DNA of 64,000 nt from Liolophura sinensis (lineage: Eukaryota; Mollusca; Polyplacophora; Chitonida; Chitonidae), in contig NC_088297.1 of assembly GCF_032854445.1 (NCBI RefSeq), positions 13,319,335-13,383,334 of the forward strand. The letters run 5' to 3'. Within the stretch, counting starts at the first letter, position 1; each line of letters begins with the position of its first letter. The position numbers and the translations under genes are program-made. Shown piece by piece: positions 21,679-34,249 of this stretch. The notes below the pieces were generated by a model. It was not told the origin of the DNA. It did not search any database and saw nothing but the letters and a program-made list of their open reading frames with translations.

Positions 21679-21885
21679 GTGCTTATACTAGCAGTAGTTA
21701 GCAGGAATTGCCCGTTAGCTCAGTTGGTAGAGCGCTGGACATCAGCTGCAGAAACCCGAGTTCGAATTGTGACCGACGTAGTGAAATCTTTCAACCATTC
21801 CACTGGTACCTTGACCCAACAGGTTCCAAGAAGCGCGGAGCTCTGGGCCAGTGATCGTGGGTGTGTTTTGGGAGAGTGGGGAGGA
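21679..21885 (+). repeat. tRNA-headed insert flanked by 22-bp direct repeats
   Basis: Contains GCCCGTTAGCTCAGTTGG (A-box region) and GAGTTCGAATTG (B box), but no acceptor-stem complement, so it is a tRNA-derived SINE head and not a tRNA gene. It is flanked by GTGTAAC(T/A)GGAGCAGCTT-type repeats at 21657-21678 and 21886-21907 with one mismatch, consistent with a target-site duplication. Confidence 0.65.
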
Positions 21886-22233
21886 GTGTAACAGGAGCAG
21901 CTTTCCATTTCACTCACAAATATTAAAAGTTACCGTCAAGTTCCTTTATGTCAAGCTTTCTCTGATATTCATATTGTTTTCTGTTTCAGTGTGCACGAAG
22001 TAGGACCATACAATGTGCACTCTCATCAAATGCGCTGTGAAGTTCACGCTGTCAACTCTAAAGTCACATCGATGCACATTGTCAAAAATTCAGGCTTGTT
22101 TGTACTCTCTATTTTTTTCGTGTGTATAATTTAAACGTAGTAGTTGAACTATGTCTAGTTATGTTAAGCATTTAGATACTGTGTATTCCATCGCTGTTTT
22201 CTTTCCTGCCTATAACCTAGAGTTCCTCTTCAG

Positions 22234-22395
22234 CCGTAAGTGGGAAGGTCTGTCAGCAACCTGCGGATTGTCATGGATTTCCCCCGGGCTCGGCCCGGTT
22301 TCCACCCACCATAATGCTGACCGCTGTCGTATAAGTGAAATATTCTTGGGGGTACGGCATAAAACAACAATCAAATAAAATAAAGAAATAAATAT
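22234..22395 (+). repeat. Main-family SINE, 5' truncated
   Basis: Starts at the GTGGGAAGGTCTG body block, runs through CATAATGCTGACCGCTGTCG and the AAGTGAAATATTCTTG core, and ends in an A/T-rich tail. Confidence 0.9.
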
Positions 22396-22999
22396 AACCT
22401 AGAGTGTTACTTTACATACTACTAACGCTAATAATCAGTTTATTACACACATATTTTCTTTTCTACCATTTCATCATTTGTTTTGTATGCACGTGTAATT
22501 CAGCTGCCAATATCATTTTAATATCTAAACAGTGTTTCAAATTCTTGGGTGACAAAATAATAACTCTTGTTACAGGTTATCCCCTTCATATGGACCCCAC
22601 CAATTCTCTAAGCTGATGTGTCTAACTACTCAGTGCTCACAAGTGGGGGTACAGGGGGTAGTCACTTAATTGGTTTTCACCTATTCATTCATATTGTTTG
22701 TGCTTCATTTTTACATATTACTTAGTTTGTAAGGTTGTTTGTCTTGTAAGTACATCTGTAATCAATACTCATCTTAACAATTTAGGTTTAAAAATTTTTG
22801 GCTATAAGTATTTGTCATACAAGTGTGCCATTTAATGTATTTGCTTTCAGTATACATATTAATAACTGGGTCATACCTAGTATCTCCACATTTCTTTGGG
22901 GTATTATAATCCATTTAAATGTTTTTTGGTAATGTAATTTTCTGTTCATACACTCCCCTCAAAATTTTCTTATCTGCATCAGTGGGGAACTCGTTCACG
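22396..22999. other. Intergenic stretch, no gene seen
   Basis: AT-rich sequence without a recognisable element or coding signal. Confidence 0.55.
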
Positions 23000-23489
23000 C
23001 ATGAATCAAAACATTCCCAAACGTGAACTCCTTTATTTTTTGTTCTTTCCTTTATTAAAACACAGTTGTCAGGGACAGAAGAAAACAGTGCATTTTAGTG
23101 TCATTGAGAGCTTGTGTGTAGCTCATCCTCAAATCTCCCATAAAAGTGTATGTTGCTCAGGCCTAAGCATTTCACAATGGCCTTTGTGGCAGAGGGTTTA
23201 GCTCTGTCTGTTTTCCTCCCTTCCAGGCAGCTGTGTGTTCTCTCTTCAAAATTTTGAGAGAAAAGTTTGTTTTTGGGAACTCATTTACTGATGGCCAGGT
23301 TAAAAGCCTCTGCCTTGTTAGTACTCAGCAAGTGGCTTGTTTTACTCAGAGCAGATTGTCCAAGGCTAAAAGCCACACGTTGCCTGATTGTATAGTCAGT
23401 CTAAGGGCTAGCAACAAGTTGAAAATTGTCACTCACTAAACACTATTTTTAATGCAGTTATCTCCTTTGGTTCCTCCCCACACATATTA

Positions 23490-24757
23490 ATAATATGATA
23501 ATAATAATATCTTTATTTATTGAAGGTAGCTCGGTCAATTTCCACTGAAACTGTTCTTCCCAAAGACCTTCAAAGAGAAAACAATATGTAGGAAATGTAT
23601 GAAAAGATTAAAATACATAAAAAAAATACATCAGTATTTATAAAACAAAAGAAAGCATTGTGTATTTTGAAAAGTGACATACATTCATACATACACGCTC
23701 AACAACACAACCAATAGTGCTGTCACTGCAACTGTCCCAACCAGCGGGGGAAGTAGGGTAGTGGAAGACGGCCCATTATCGACCCTTTTCTGCCCTCCTG
23801 CTGTCTGGAACCCTGACACGCATATACAGAGAACAAGCCAAATGAGTGGAAGATTGCCCCTTTAGAAATAATTAGAAATAATAAAATTGTTCTTTAGAAA
23901 TAATGGTAGATCATTTATGTATAGTATAAAAAGTAAAGGCCGCAATATGGAGCCAGCCTTACAAGAGACTGGCTTTAATATCCTTAGCATTATACATTTC
24001 TCCTCCACAAACAACCATTTGTTGTGTGTTAGATAGGTATCACTGGAAGAATGTAAGAGCAGTTGAGTGAATTTGTATGCTTTAAGTTTTTTAAGTAATA
24101 TATTGTGATTAACAGTATCAAATGCCTGCTTGAAGTCTACAGGTACAGTTCCAATAACTTCAGTGTTATCTCTCGCCGTAAACCAGTGTTTAACCATTTT
24201 CAGCAATACAGTTCCACAAGAGCGTAAGAGGGGCAAAAACCACATTTATTTTTGCTCAATAATTTAAAATTTGAGAGATACTCATATAAACAGTTATGTA
24301 AATGTCGTTCAGTGATTTTTGAAAAACTGAGTAGGACAGATATTGGATGATAGTTTTCAACTTTGAACCCCTTTTGTGAAGAGGGATAACCATGTCTGGT
24401 CATAACACATTTGTTTATTAGCATGGTAAAAGATTTTGCAATAATATGGGCAGATGATGAAAGAAATTTAGAATTGACATTGTCTAGATCTCTAGCCTTA
24501 TCTATATCAAGCCTTAAAAGGTATTGTAAAACAGAAACGTACAAGATATTTGGTATGGAGTAAAAAGTATCATGAAGAACTTTTCCCTCAACTTGTTCCC
24601 TGAGTTTTTCAAGACTTTGAACAAAATTGTCCTTGTTTATATTATTAATATCTATTAAAGAATGGGGACAGTTGAGAAGAAAGTATTGAAAATATGGAAA
24701 ATTTTAGCTGGATCATCTATTAAATTGCAATCCTTCTCAGTCATAGCCAAGTACTGC
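23490..24757 (-). mobile_element. Non-LTR retrotransposon (LINE) fragment with reverse transcriptase
   Basis: On the minus strand a jockey/CR1-like reverse transcriptase can be followed. It opens with DDPAKIFHIFNTFF (start of the RT region). IDKARDLDNVNSKFL, YHPISVLLSFSKITER and VDFKQAFDTVNHNILLKKL come next, and RPLLFILYINDLPL comes last. The frame is broken by at least two shifts, and the catalytic (F/Y)xDD box is not preserved beyond IND. The element is 5' truncated with no endonuclease domain. The far end near 23490-23530 is rich in AT and TTTATTTATTGAAGG, which could be the 3' end of the element. Confidence 0.8.
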
Positions 24758-25261
24758 TTGCACAAACAGTGATCTCCCTGATAACACAGGACAATGGCAT
24801 CTGTTACGAAAGTCAGGTTTCTACATATGAAGTCCTGTGTGTCACTTGGAGTCTGTCAGTTGGCCTCTGTGCACTCACTGTTTCACCTAGATGCAAAGTC
24901 GTCCGCAAAGCCAGTTTCCTGTCTTTCTTTCACTCCGCTGTCCTTGTGGGGAACACATTGTCACAGAATGCCATCACTTTCACCCTGCTGCAATGGCTTT
25001 TCCCCAAGTGGTGTGTCCAGATGGTGCACTGACTCAGTGGTCCATGGCTACTGCGTATAATGAACTGTCCGCATTGGTTGTTATGTGTTTCACCTTATCT
25101 GTACTATTGATGCCTCATTGTGCTTGACTAGACTATCTCAAACTACATTGCAATGAGTGCAACAAACGGCATGCAAGTTCAGCGTGTTCAGTAACTGACC
25201 CATTTTCATTGCTAGTGTGGGTTCATTCCAACTAGCAGACATTTTCATTGTCTTTGCCTGC

Positions 25262-25408
25262 TTGGGGTCGCTGTGAGTTCAAGTCCAGCTCATGCTGGCT
25301 TCCTCTCTGCCCAGTTTCCACCCACCATAATGCTGGCTGTCATCGTATAAGTGATGTATTCTTGAGTACTGCGTAAAACACCAATCAGATAAATTAAATA
25401 AATAAAAT
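25262..25408 (+). repeat. Main-family SINE inserted in the MULE remnant
   Basis: Begins at the B box (GTGAGTTCAAGTCCAGCTC) and runs through the core AAGTGATGTATTCTTGAGTA to an AATAAATAAA tail. It lacks part of the body. Confidence 0.9.
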
Positions 25409-26749
25409 TTTGCCTGATAGTATCTCCATGGTACAACTTTCTACTTTTAGAAGAGAAGCCGCACTCAGCACAGGCAAACCTCTCTGTGACGCACACACCC
25501 CAAGGCACCTCGCTCTTCAAATCTCAGTTCAGCCCTTCAGGACAGTATGATGTTGTGGTCCAGTGGTAGGCAAATGCGGTATTCTACAGCTCGGCGGTCT
25601 TTCCCAGGTGCAGCAGTCTGTAGGTGTTTTGCTCAGCTTTTGATCTCTGGCGTTCAGCCTGCCGGTAAGAGTCCATGACAGTGGGAGCGAATGGGCCAGT
25701 ACACCAACATCATAGGGCTGTAGATCGCAGTCCAACAAGTTCACACATTCAATTTTTGTCCAATCCATGCAATCTCACACAGCTGCTGTTGCTCATATGT
25801 ACATATGTTTTTGGCACATTCCTACCAGCCTGAGTGTTGCTTTATTGCCTCTGATTGAATAGTTTTTTGTCTTTTCCTAAACCTTGACACCTGTCTCTTT
25901 CTCTGTCCTTTGGCCTTGGCAAACACTGTGTTTCTCAAAAAGTACAAAATCTCATATCTATTGTGAGCTTCACTGAATAATTTTATTCTGCCAGGCATAT
26001 CCAATTTCAGAGTTTATATGCACCAAAAGCACTTATGTGTTATGTATCCCGGACATCCATTGACACCTTCAGAACCTATCACTTATGCACCACTTGACAG
26101 TTAAACATTTACATTTAAAACCTCAAGTTTTCCTTTTTGACAGTTTTATTTGATTGGTGCTTCCTTGTGCTAAAGCAGCATAAGTTTCAGTCAAGTCAGT
26201 CAGTTCAACCACAAAATTAAGGTTCAGTCTTACAACAAATCACAGGAATCTGGGAAGATGTCAAAGTGACACGTCAGTAGTCACTGTTGTCTGCAGCACC
26301 CGTCACACTATACAAACTAGCCTCTATTATGATTAGTCAATGTCTCTTAATATCATTGGCTCTTTTCATATATTCCCACTGAAAAAATGAATAAAAAAAA
26401 ACAATCTGAATGTAGTGCCTGTAACATGGAATTGACCAATCACAGGATTGCAATTGACACAAACAGTACACGGATTGCCAAACGCAGTTCACCATGTGTA
26501 TACAAATACCACAGTCCACAGTGGCATCTTTTACAACCACAACGATTTACAAATCTATAACATATGAAGTCACTGCTCTGCATTCTTTATGCATCTTATG
26601 AACGGTCATATTTAAGACAGTGTAATATTTTATGCCTTTTTTGTTTATTTCATGGCAAGATCTTAATTAGGTGTTCAAGCCATTCCGGGTTGATTCCCTC
26701 TTGTGTTCGTTAAGATTATTTGTCTTTATTATTATTCTCACCAAAATTG

Positions 26750-27560
26750 TGCCGCGTTTCTGGTGAAGTCAAGTGACTTGGCGGCCATCTTGGATTTTGA
26801 TGAAAACCTGAAAAAAATCTTCTTCTCCAGAACGGCTGATGTGACTGAGCAGAAATTTCAACTGAATGTGTACAAAGCCTAGGCTTGTTAAGTTTGAGAA
26901 TGAGAACTTTCTTGGTTGAAAATTGTACAAGCTTGCTATTGGGTTAAATTGTCTTGTAACCCCAAATTTCGTGTTTTGCTAATAATGTCTACACTTGTTC
27001 AGGTGATGTTCTGCAAATAGTCCTGTCATATGCAGTTTTTGACGCTGATTCCGAAAATGCAATTTTTGCAAAACCGGAAATGACATTATCAAAACCAGAA
27101 GTGGGTATACCTCCTTAACCAGTGAAGCTAGAGATGCAATCATCCCAAGGCAGGCAGACAAATTTTACATTACCAGAAGTGACGTCAACAACCCGAAAGT
27201 AGTACATGCCAAAAAATTTGCCGTTTTTTCATTCTCAAAATTGAAAAACTTCTAAGCGAAAGAGGCTCGACAGAAATGCGTGAAACTTAGATAGGTGACA
27301 GACCTGGAGATGTGCTCTTACGAGTAAAAATTTGGGTGTCCTCAAGTCATGTGATGTGGCGGACATATACATTTGATATGAAAATGTTTGAGAGTCATTT
27401 TCTCCAGAACCATGTCTGATTGTCTTGAAATTTAGCACACGTAACAAGCGTTCCCTGGAGACTGTTTGACATTTTCTTGACAAGGTTTAATGCGATTAAG
27501 CTGAAATTTAAAATGCAGATAGAGCATGTTCAAATAAATGAAGGGTGCAGAAATTAGTTG
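26750..27560. repeat. Degenerate repeat in two direct copies about 580 bp apart
   Basis: TTCTCCAGAAC followed by a TGAC/TTG..GAAATTT context occurs at about 26823 and again at about 27402. The preceding GTGACTTGGCGGCCAT and CATGTGATGTGGCGGACAT also correspond. Inverted relatives lie at 29341-29710. Confidence 0.5.
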
Positions 27561-28252
27561 TTTATCTTGAAAACTGTGGAAATGCGCTGATCACTGAATT
27601 TGTCACAGAATCAATATTTTCTGAATTTAAATATTTTCTGTATTCTACTTTATGTAGTTTGATGACCTGACCACGAAGCTGCTCTGAAACCTATATCTGC
27701 TATGTATATAATAAACAGTCATATTTCTGACAGTGCATAATAATTTTCGCCTTTCTTTTTTATTTAATTCCGACATCTTAGTACTATCTAGTGTATGAAT
27801 GACATGTGTATGTGTCACTCTGCTGTATTTTGGTTTAGAGGACAGGATTTGAACATATCTCGCTGAACATTATACAGTTTTATGAACTGCTCAGTCAGGA
27901 GAGCTACAGGTGTTCACTGACTGCCTTGTTTGCCATTAATCACATTCTTCAAAATCAGCAACAGACATTAATTTTGATTTGTCATTCTGTCTGCTCACCC
28001 GTACTCTGTCCACCTATCTGTCACACAGGTCTCATTGTCTCATTCTCATAAAATTTTGTGTGCATGTGTTCATTTTGTGTAACCTCACATCAAGTTTGAA
28101 ATCCAGCTTACTCCATGAATAATTGTTGCATATTTCGTGTGTCGTATTAATCTTAATTTGCCATAATTATGACCTTGAAGGGTGCTTTACTTTTCAACTT
28201 CATGCATATCATTGATTCTGTTAACTTTATTCTTAATGTTATATTCGTATCC

Positions 28253-28386
28253 TTGAAGGTCTGCCAGAAAGCTGAAGATGGTCGTGAGTTTTCCCCAAGC
28301 TTTGCCCGGTTTAATACTGGCTATCATCATGTAAGTCAAATATTTTTGAGTACTGTATAAAGCTCCAGTTATATAAATAAATAATG
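28253..28386 (+). repeat. Main-family SINE, strongly diverged
   Basis: Recognisable from GAAGGTCTGCCAG, GATGGTCGTGAGTTT, AAATATTTTTGAGTAC and an ATAAATAAATAA tail. Confidence 0.75.
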
Positions 28387-29340
28387 GTAATGTTATAAAT
28401 AGTCTTTAAGGTCACGCCAACTTGCTTTTTTAAAAAGGTTTTTCCCTCGCTCACAGCTTGGGGCACATTGGTAACAGTAAGCATTTGACAACATATGGGT
28501 TTTCTCCAGCTTCCTCCACCCATAAAAGTTACTGCCATCACATTAGTATGTCACTAAACAACAGTTAAGTTAGTAAAGAAATAAATACACAAGGTTAAAA
28601 AAGAAAGTTACATAATAAAAGCTACAGAATACACAAATAATAACAAAGCATGTTCATTTTTACATTCATTTTTCGTTTTTTTTTTTTTTTTTTTGTAGTA
28701 GCTGTCTGGTTGAATAACAAATATTCATGAATTTCATCATATTTGGCCACTGTCCTAACCGGTTTGTTTATCAATTTCATTCATATAATTTACCCCTAAA
28801 GGGTACATTTATCGTACATATACCTCACCCATCCAAGCTTACTCAACAAAGCTCTGTGAGTGTAGATAATGTAAATACTTCAGAGTTCCACATTTCATGC
28901 ACACTAATTACTTTGATGAGCAATTGTATTGAAATCTTTATTTATTTAGAGGACAAGTTTCTCTTTTTTTTCCTATTCTCACATTGTATTCTTCTTTTGT
29001 TTTTCTTCGATCTACAATATTTACAATTGTAGTTTACAAACAAATTTGAAGGTTTATTATACTTTCTTTGCTCCAGTCTGTGTCAGCTACCGGTGTATAA
29101 ACCCTTTGTTTGCTTAGTTTCAAAAGATCCATTTTCAGTTATTTTCATTGCATTTTTTCCACTTGTAGTAAAATAAAATTGCTAACTTCTGGTGACTTGC
29201 AATCAGCATCTCAAAGTTCATCAGATAGCATAGTTTTTATGTACTGTTTTCTAATAACTGGTTGCAAAAAACATAAAAAGGATTTCACAATTTCCAAATT
29301 TTAGTGACTTATATAGACTAGCATGCTATTAAAGGTTTTG

Positions 29341-29710
29341 CACTAAATTCAACATGGCCACCAAGTCACATTACCCAGTTTGATCATGGACATATTGCAT
29401 TTTTTTTCCAAATAGCATCAGCTGATGGGATGTTACATGTGCTAAATATAGGAGTTTAAGGAGATATACCCACTTCTGGTTTCAAGGATGTCACTTCAGG
29501 TTATGTGTTTGTATATTTACAATCATCGTCCAAAACTGCTACACATACAATTATTTTGCAGAAAGTGCAAGTTGTTTGTTTGTTTTTTTTCTATGTCCTA
29601 CTTTTGGTTTGCAAAGGTAAAATTTGTGTCTTTGCATTGGCATTATGCTGGGCCATCATTTGTTAAGGAGATGTACCCACCTCCAGCTTTTAGGATGTCA
29701 ATTTCAGTTT
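29341..29710. repeat. Inverted relatives of the 26.75-27.56 kb repeat
   Basis: TTAAGGAGATATACCCACTT (29457-29476) and TTAAGGAGATGTACCCACCT (29663-29682) match the complement of the CCAGAAGTGGGTATACCTCC block at 27095-27114. CATGGCCACCAAGTCACATT matches the complement of the GTGACTTGGCGGCCAT block. Confidence 0.5.
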
Positions 29711-30035
29711 TATACAAATTGCCAGAACTAAATCAGACAGTGTAGAAACTATGGCACAAAGGCTACACAAAAGGCAAAACTGTCCAGTGTGGCAAAATAG
29801 TTACAACACACTAAAATAAAGAGTGTTAGTTTATCTACATGCTTACCACTTTTTAGCCTCACCGTAGCAATGGGTCCTGGTTGTGTGACTTTTAAGAATG
29901 AGAAAAACAGCAGTTTTTGAGTGTTATCTGCTGTTCTCTGGGCATCGCAGAAAGAAATGGAACGATATTTAAGTTCATCAGGCAAAACTTCAATCTAACT
30001 GTGTACAGGTTATTTTTGATGTCACACGACTGAGT

Positions 30036-30148
30036 TTTTTATTTTATTTGATTGGTGTTTTATGTCATGCTCAAGAATATTTCACTTATATGATGGCAGT
30101 CAGTGTTATGATGAGAGGAAACCGGACTGAGGGAAACCACAACCTTCT
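30036..30148 (-). repeat. Main-family SINE, 3' part
   Basis: ATTTTATTTGATTGGTGTTT tail, the GCTCAAGAATATTTCACTTA core, then AGGAAACCGGACTGAGGGAA, where it ends. Confidence 0.85.
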
Positions 30149-31319
30149 CTTACTTTAAGAGGAATACCACATTCCAGTTGTAAATGCCATAAATGTTACC
30201 AAAAAGTATACTTTTTGTGAACCAAAGCAGTCATGTTTTCTTAATTTCTCCTGATTATGGGTATTAATTCAATGAGAGGCATTACCTGCTGTCAGTAGAC
30301 ATAATGTGGACACTTTCAACACCAAGTGCACAGCATGTCTTCAAACTGGGATTCTGGTTTGCGTAAACAAGGATTTGCATTCAGTGTGTATGAAACATAT
30401 ATGGGTGTATCATTTTCCTTCTAGTGTTTGATTTGCCTGATGAAAAATGTTTTCTTCATGCAGCTCTGCCAAATATATATTTTCTCATTAACATCTGTGA
30501 TATTTATTGGCAGATTGACAACTCCATTTTCTGATATGGTGGAACAGTTTGCACTGTCATCGTTGTCTTCATCTCATTGAACTTCAAGCAAAATGCAAGC
30601 CATCAATCCAGGACCTCCTACAGAAATGCATCCTACACCTTTCACAGACATAAATGTACTGTGTGCAGTAATGCTCGAATGACTATACTCGGCAACGTCC
30701 AAATATGGAGAAGAGTAAACATTAATAACATATTTGTAATAATCAGCTCATTACATATTATTCACGCTGATAGTATGAGTACATCAATGCAGAAATTGCA
30801 AAGTTCTTGCCCACTTGTTAAAGTGAAGGTAGAAAGTGATAATATTTAAATTGTGTAATATATATTACATATAGGTGAATGACTTAAAATTTTACCCCAA
30901 AAGTTCATTTTTAGAGGCAAATAAATGTTGTCAGATATACTTTTGGTGCGATAACTTACCTATTCCTTAGGATATCGTCCTACTTTCCAAACAAACCCCA
31001 AAACACCTTTATAACATTAATAGAACTCTCAGAATAAGACACAAGGTACAATTTTTGTGATGGTCCAAATTTAAGGTCATATACCATAAATTTCCAAAGT
31101 ACTTTAACTGCCTTATTGGTGTAAACGTTCAAATAATATGTCTTTGTTCATGTTCATTTGTAATATTTTTTGGTTAAATAAGTATAAATAAAGGGTTCAA
31201 AGTTTATTTGTGTTGTGATCAAATTAATTTATTTCTTCATGAGTGTGCATGCTCAGTTGACAACAGTGTCCTTTCATCCCTTTCACAATGGTGTCAGAAC
31301 AGATAAGGTAAACTGATAA
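30149..31319. other. Intergenic stretch, no gene seen
   Basis: No frame with domain features or credible splice sites. AT-rich unique-looking sequence. Confidence 0.5.
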
Positions 31320-31516
31320 GGCCTCCGTGGCCGAGATGGTTAGCGGCACAATGACCCAGGAGCCTCACACCAATGAGGTCGGTGTGAGTTCAAGTTTAGC
31401 TCATGGTGGCTTCCTGTCTGACCATATGTGGGAAGATCTTCCAGCAACTTGCAGAGGCCAGTTGGTTTCTCCAGGCTCAGGCTCTGCTCAGTTTCCTACC
31501 ACCAAATAAATAAATA
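31320..31516 (+). repeat. Main-family SINE with tRNA head, 3' core deleted
   Basis: Complete head: GGCCTCCGTGGCCGAGATGG (A box region), ATGACCCAGGAGCCTC, GTGAGTTCAAGTTTAGCTC (B box). The body runs to GCTCAGTTTCCTACCACC and jumps directly to an AAATAAATAAAT tail, so the TGAAATATT core is missing. Confidence 0.85.
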
Positions 31517-32712
31517 TAAACTGCATATGTATATCATACCTGCACATATATATCATACCTCACAATATATATATTGTGAGGATTGTGCTCATTCAGGCAC
31601 TTCTTCCCAGTGACTACTGTATCCTGTTTGGTGTTATGTGTGGTCTATACTTCAGCCAAATATATACTGAAACTTAGCATATTAAATGCATGTCATTTTA
31701 TCTGTAGTTCAATGCCTTCACAATATTTCAACTTGGTCAATGGAAATGGGACCAATGGAAACAAGACAAAGGAAGCTGTTTGAATAAAGGCCTACCACTC
31801 CCTGTGTTTTCGGTGTTTAATGTTACGCCATACATATACTTAGGCATCAGTAGTCATTAAAACTAACTGTATTTCAGTGTGGTTGTAACAAGCTGTAAAA
31901 ATTTTAAAAAAACTAGGAAATAATTTAAAAGAATTGTAAGGCTGATGTATTCACTATTTCTCCATTATTTGGTGTTCAGAGGCCGGTCACCCCAGTGAAG
32001 AAACTGTTTAGCAGAAAATCTGCCACCTGAATCACAAACTTGTAGCTTTTAAAATTTACATCATGTACATCCGATGTGTAACAACGCCATTCCAGTGTAA
32101 TAAATAATTACTGTATCATTAATTAATAACTAATACTGTTAAAAATTTCGAATTTAAAGTTTTAATCTGGCAAAAAGAGAACTATATCCCCATTATTTGT
32201 GCATACCATAAACCAGGCTTTTCTCTCTAAGTTTTATGCAACCTTTGACCGTGTGAAATCGAAACAAATAAAGAATATCAAGAAGAAATACGTCAAGTTT
32301 CATACAATTTTCTGCGCTCACTCTGTTGGCTTATATTCGTGTTTTCAATGAAGAAATGTTTTCATGTCAAAGTAAAGGCAGAAATCATTTACAAGAAACG
32401 CTGTCCAGCAAAATAGGTCCATGGATTTTTTAAAAATTTTTTCCAACCATTTTATGGGTTTTAAACATCAAGTTCTAAAGTTGGATGTAGCGACCCCAGA
32501 GGGTATCCGTCACACAGTATAACGCCAACCATATGTTTATTTACAGTGTTTAATGGTCTTTTACCTGATATATTCTTCATGTTAATGTTCCTTCGTCTTT
32601 AACGGTTCTGTGAAGTGGTGATGTTGCGAATCCAAATTCACTTCAAACCAAGACATAACCAAATCGAAATTTATTTGTCAATATGCGCTATTTCTCTGAC
32701 ACTGTGCCTGAT
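31517..32712. other. Intergenic stretch, no gene seen
   Basis: AT-rich sequence with a small perfect palindrome around 31562-31580 (CACAATATATATATTGTG). No coding signal recognised. Confidence 0.5.
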
Positions 32713-32860
32713 TATATATTTATTTATTTGAATTGTGTTTTACGCCGCACTCAAGAATATTTCGCTTGTAGGGCGGCGGCAAGTGTTATGGTGGGAGGAC
32801 ACGGGGCATACCCCAGTCGAAACCCACGACCATCCGCAGGTTGCTACAGACCTGCCAAAG
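32713..32860 (-). repeat. Main-family SINE, 5' truncated
   Basis: Tail, GTGTTTTACGCCGCACTCAA core, GGTGGGAGGACACGGGGC, and AAACCCACGACCATCCGCAG, ending near CAGACCTGCC. Confidence 0.85.
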
Positions 32861-33485
32861 GAATATATAGTATGTTATCTACAGCAAGAAAATGGATGAA
32901 AGTACGTGTGATACAGAATTTGTTTAATTTGAGCCCTGCTTATAATATGAGGTAGGGCTGATATTTATACACTGGTTTTCACTCAGATAGCAGTGCTCAT
33001 ATGTCTAGGTTAGGTAAATCTACCTTTTCCTGTTTCCAAAACTATATTCATATAAAATCAAGAAAATACACAACTTATTCTGCCTACGTATATAAAGAAT
33101 GGACTCGGTAACAAGTGGCTGAGGAGCCCGAAGTGCCGGTTCATCACTCAAATAGCAGGTGTCTCTGTCCAGGGTTAGGCTAGGGTTAGGTGAATACTAC
33201 CTTTTTTCCTATTGAAATGCGATGTTTTATTCAAATTAAGAAAAGGTGTGACATACTGTGTCCACATTACTTACATAAAGTATAAATTCAGCAGCACTAG
33301 TACGAGTCAGCAGTGGCAGCTTATAACTCAGTTCGCAGTGCGTATATATGGGTTAGGGTTGGGTCATTGTTAGCCTGTTATATTTGAAATTCGACATACC
33401 GGTGAAATTAAAGAAATACACGGCATATGCAATATATTAATTGGATAAACAATCCATATAGAGCAACACGTGGCTTAGTACCACT

Positions 33486-33770
33486 GAGGACCGCTAGCTC
33501 ATCTCTCGGAATGCCCTGGAGATCTCCTAAGTTAGCTATTGCAGCATTATTATCCAAGAGCCCTCTCACCAGTGTTGATAGCTGTGAGTTCGAGTCTAGC
33601 TTATGCTGTCTTTCTCTCCAACTTTAATTCGGAAGACCTGGGACCACCCTGAGGACTGTCGTAGGTTTCTCCCGGGCTCTGTCGGGTTGCCTCTCATCAT
33701 AATTCTGGCCGATGTGGCATAAGTGAAATATTCTTGTGTACAATGTAAACTTCCAAAGAGATAAATAGCT
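33486..33770 (+). repeat. Main-family SINE, full length but diverged
   Basis: A weak head (GAGGACCGCTAGCTCATC), a CTCTCACCAGTGTTGATAGC block, B box GTGAGTTCGAGTCTAGC, body, and core AAGTGAAATATTCTTGTGTA, ending in AGATAAATAG. Confidence 0.75.
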
Positions 33771-34249
33771 ATGTATGTATCTATGCTTGCGGTTTAACGT
33801 CGTACTTCACAATTTTTTAGATAAATAACTAAATTTGCCAACGAAATGCTATAACATATGAACGTTGTACGTGGTGTTTTCCTCAGAAATTAATTGATGA
33901 CAGATATTATATATGCAATTTGACGCAAATATTTACGACTTTAACGTGTAAAGAATCAGTATCTATATTTGGTACCTCTTGTTTTGAAATGCGCAGATCA
34001 ATGTTACATACTCTAACGTTTTAGGCATTCAAACTAACTGCATTCACTGTCATCTTCAGACGGGTAAAATGTTCATTCTCCTTTCTGGATGTTCGCGAAG
34101 GAAAAAGACCACCAAGCAACGTTTGTAACGTGGCAAAACTGCTTAAATATGACGCTAAATAGCAATCAGTCAATAAAGCGGCTTACTACAGCATGTCCTG
34201 CCATGAGACCCCTAAATTAACATCAACCAATGTTTATCAGATATTCAAT

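Larger units (their letters stand above)
23000..26004 (-). pseudogene. Decayed Mutator-like (MULE) transposase gene, interrupted by a LINE and a SINE
   Basis: Pieces of one protein occur in order on the minus strand. About 26000-25820 gives a basic N-terminus (RKRQVSRFRKRQK). Region 25780-25420 gives YRLLHLGKTAEL, then ERFACAECGFSSKSRKLY, the usual cysteine-containing start of animal Mutator-like transposase proteins. Region 25135-24758 gives HITTNADSS, then HLGKS, then CYQGDHCLCK, the DTxH and C-x-GDH region. Region 23440-23000 gives TNKAEAFNLAISKSVPKN followed by HSAV, the C-terminal motif. Several stops and frameshifts separate the pieces, so the gene is dead. A main-family SINE (25262-25408) and a LINE fragment (about 23490-24757) lie within it. 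Family assignment rests on remembered motif order and was not searched. Confidence 0.65.

Noticed and set aside
21709-21776. Possible tRNA gene
   Set aside because: A and B boxes are present, but the acceptor stem and anticodon arm do not pair. Flanking direct repeats indicate a retroposed element.
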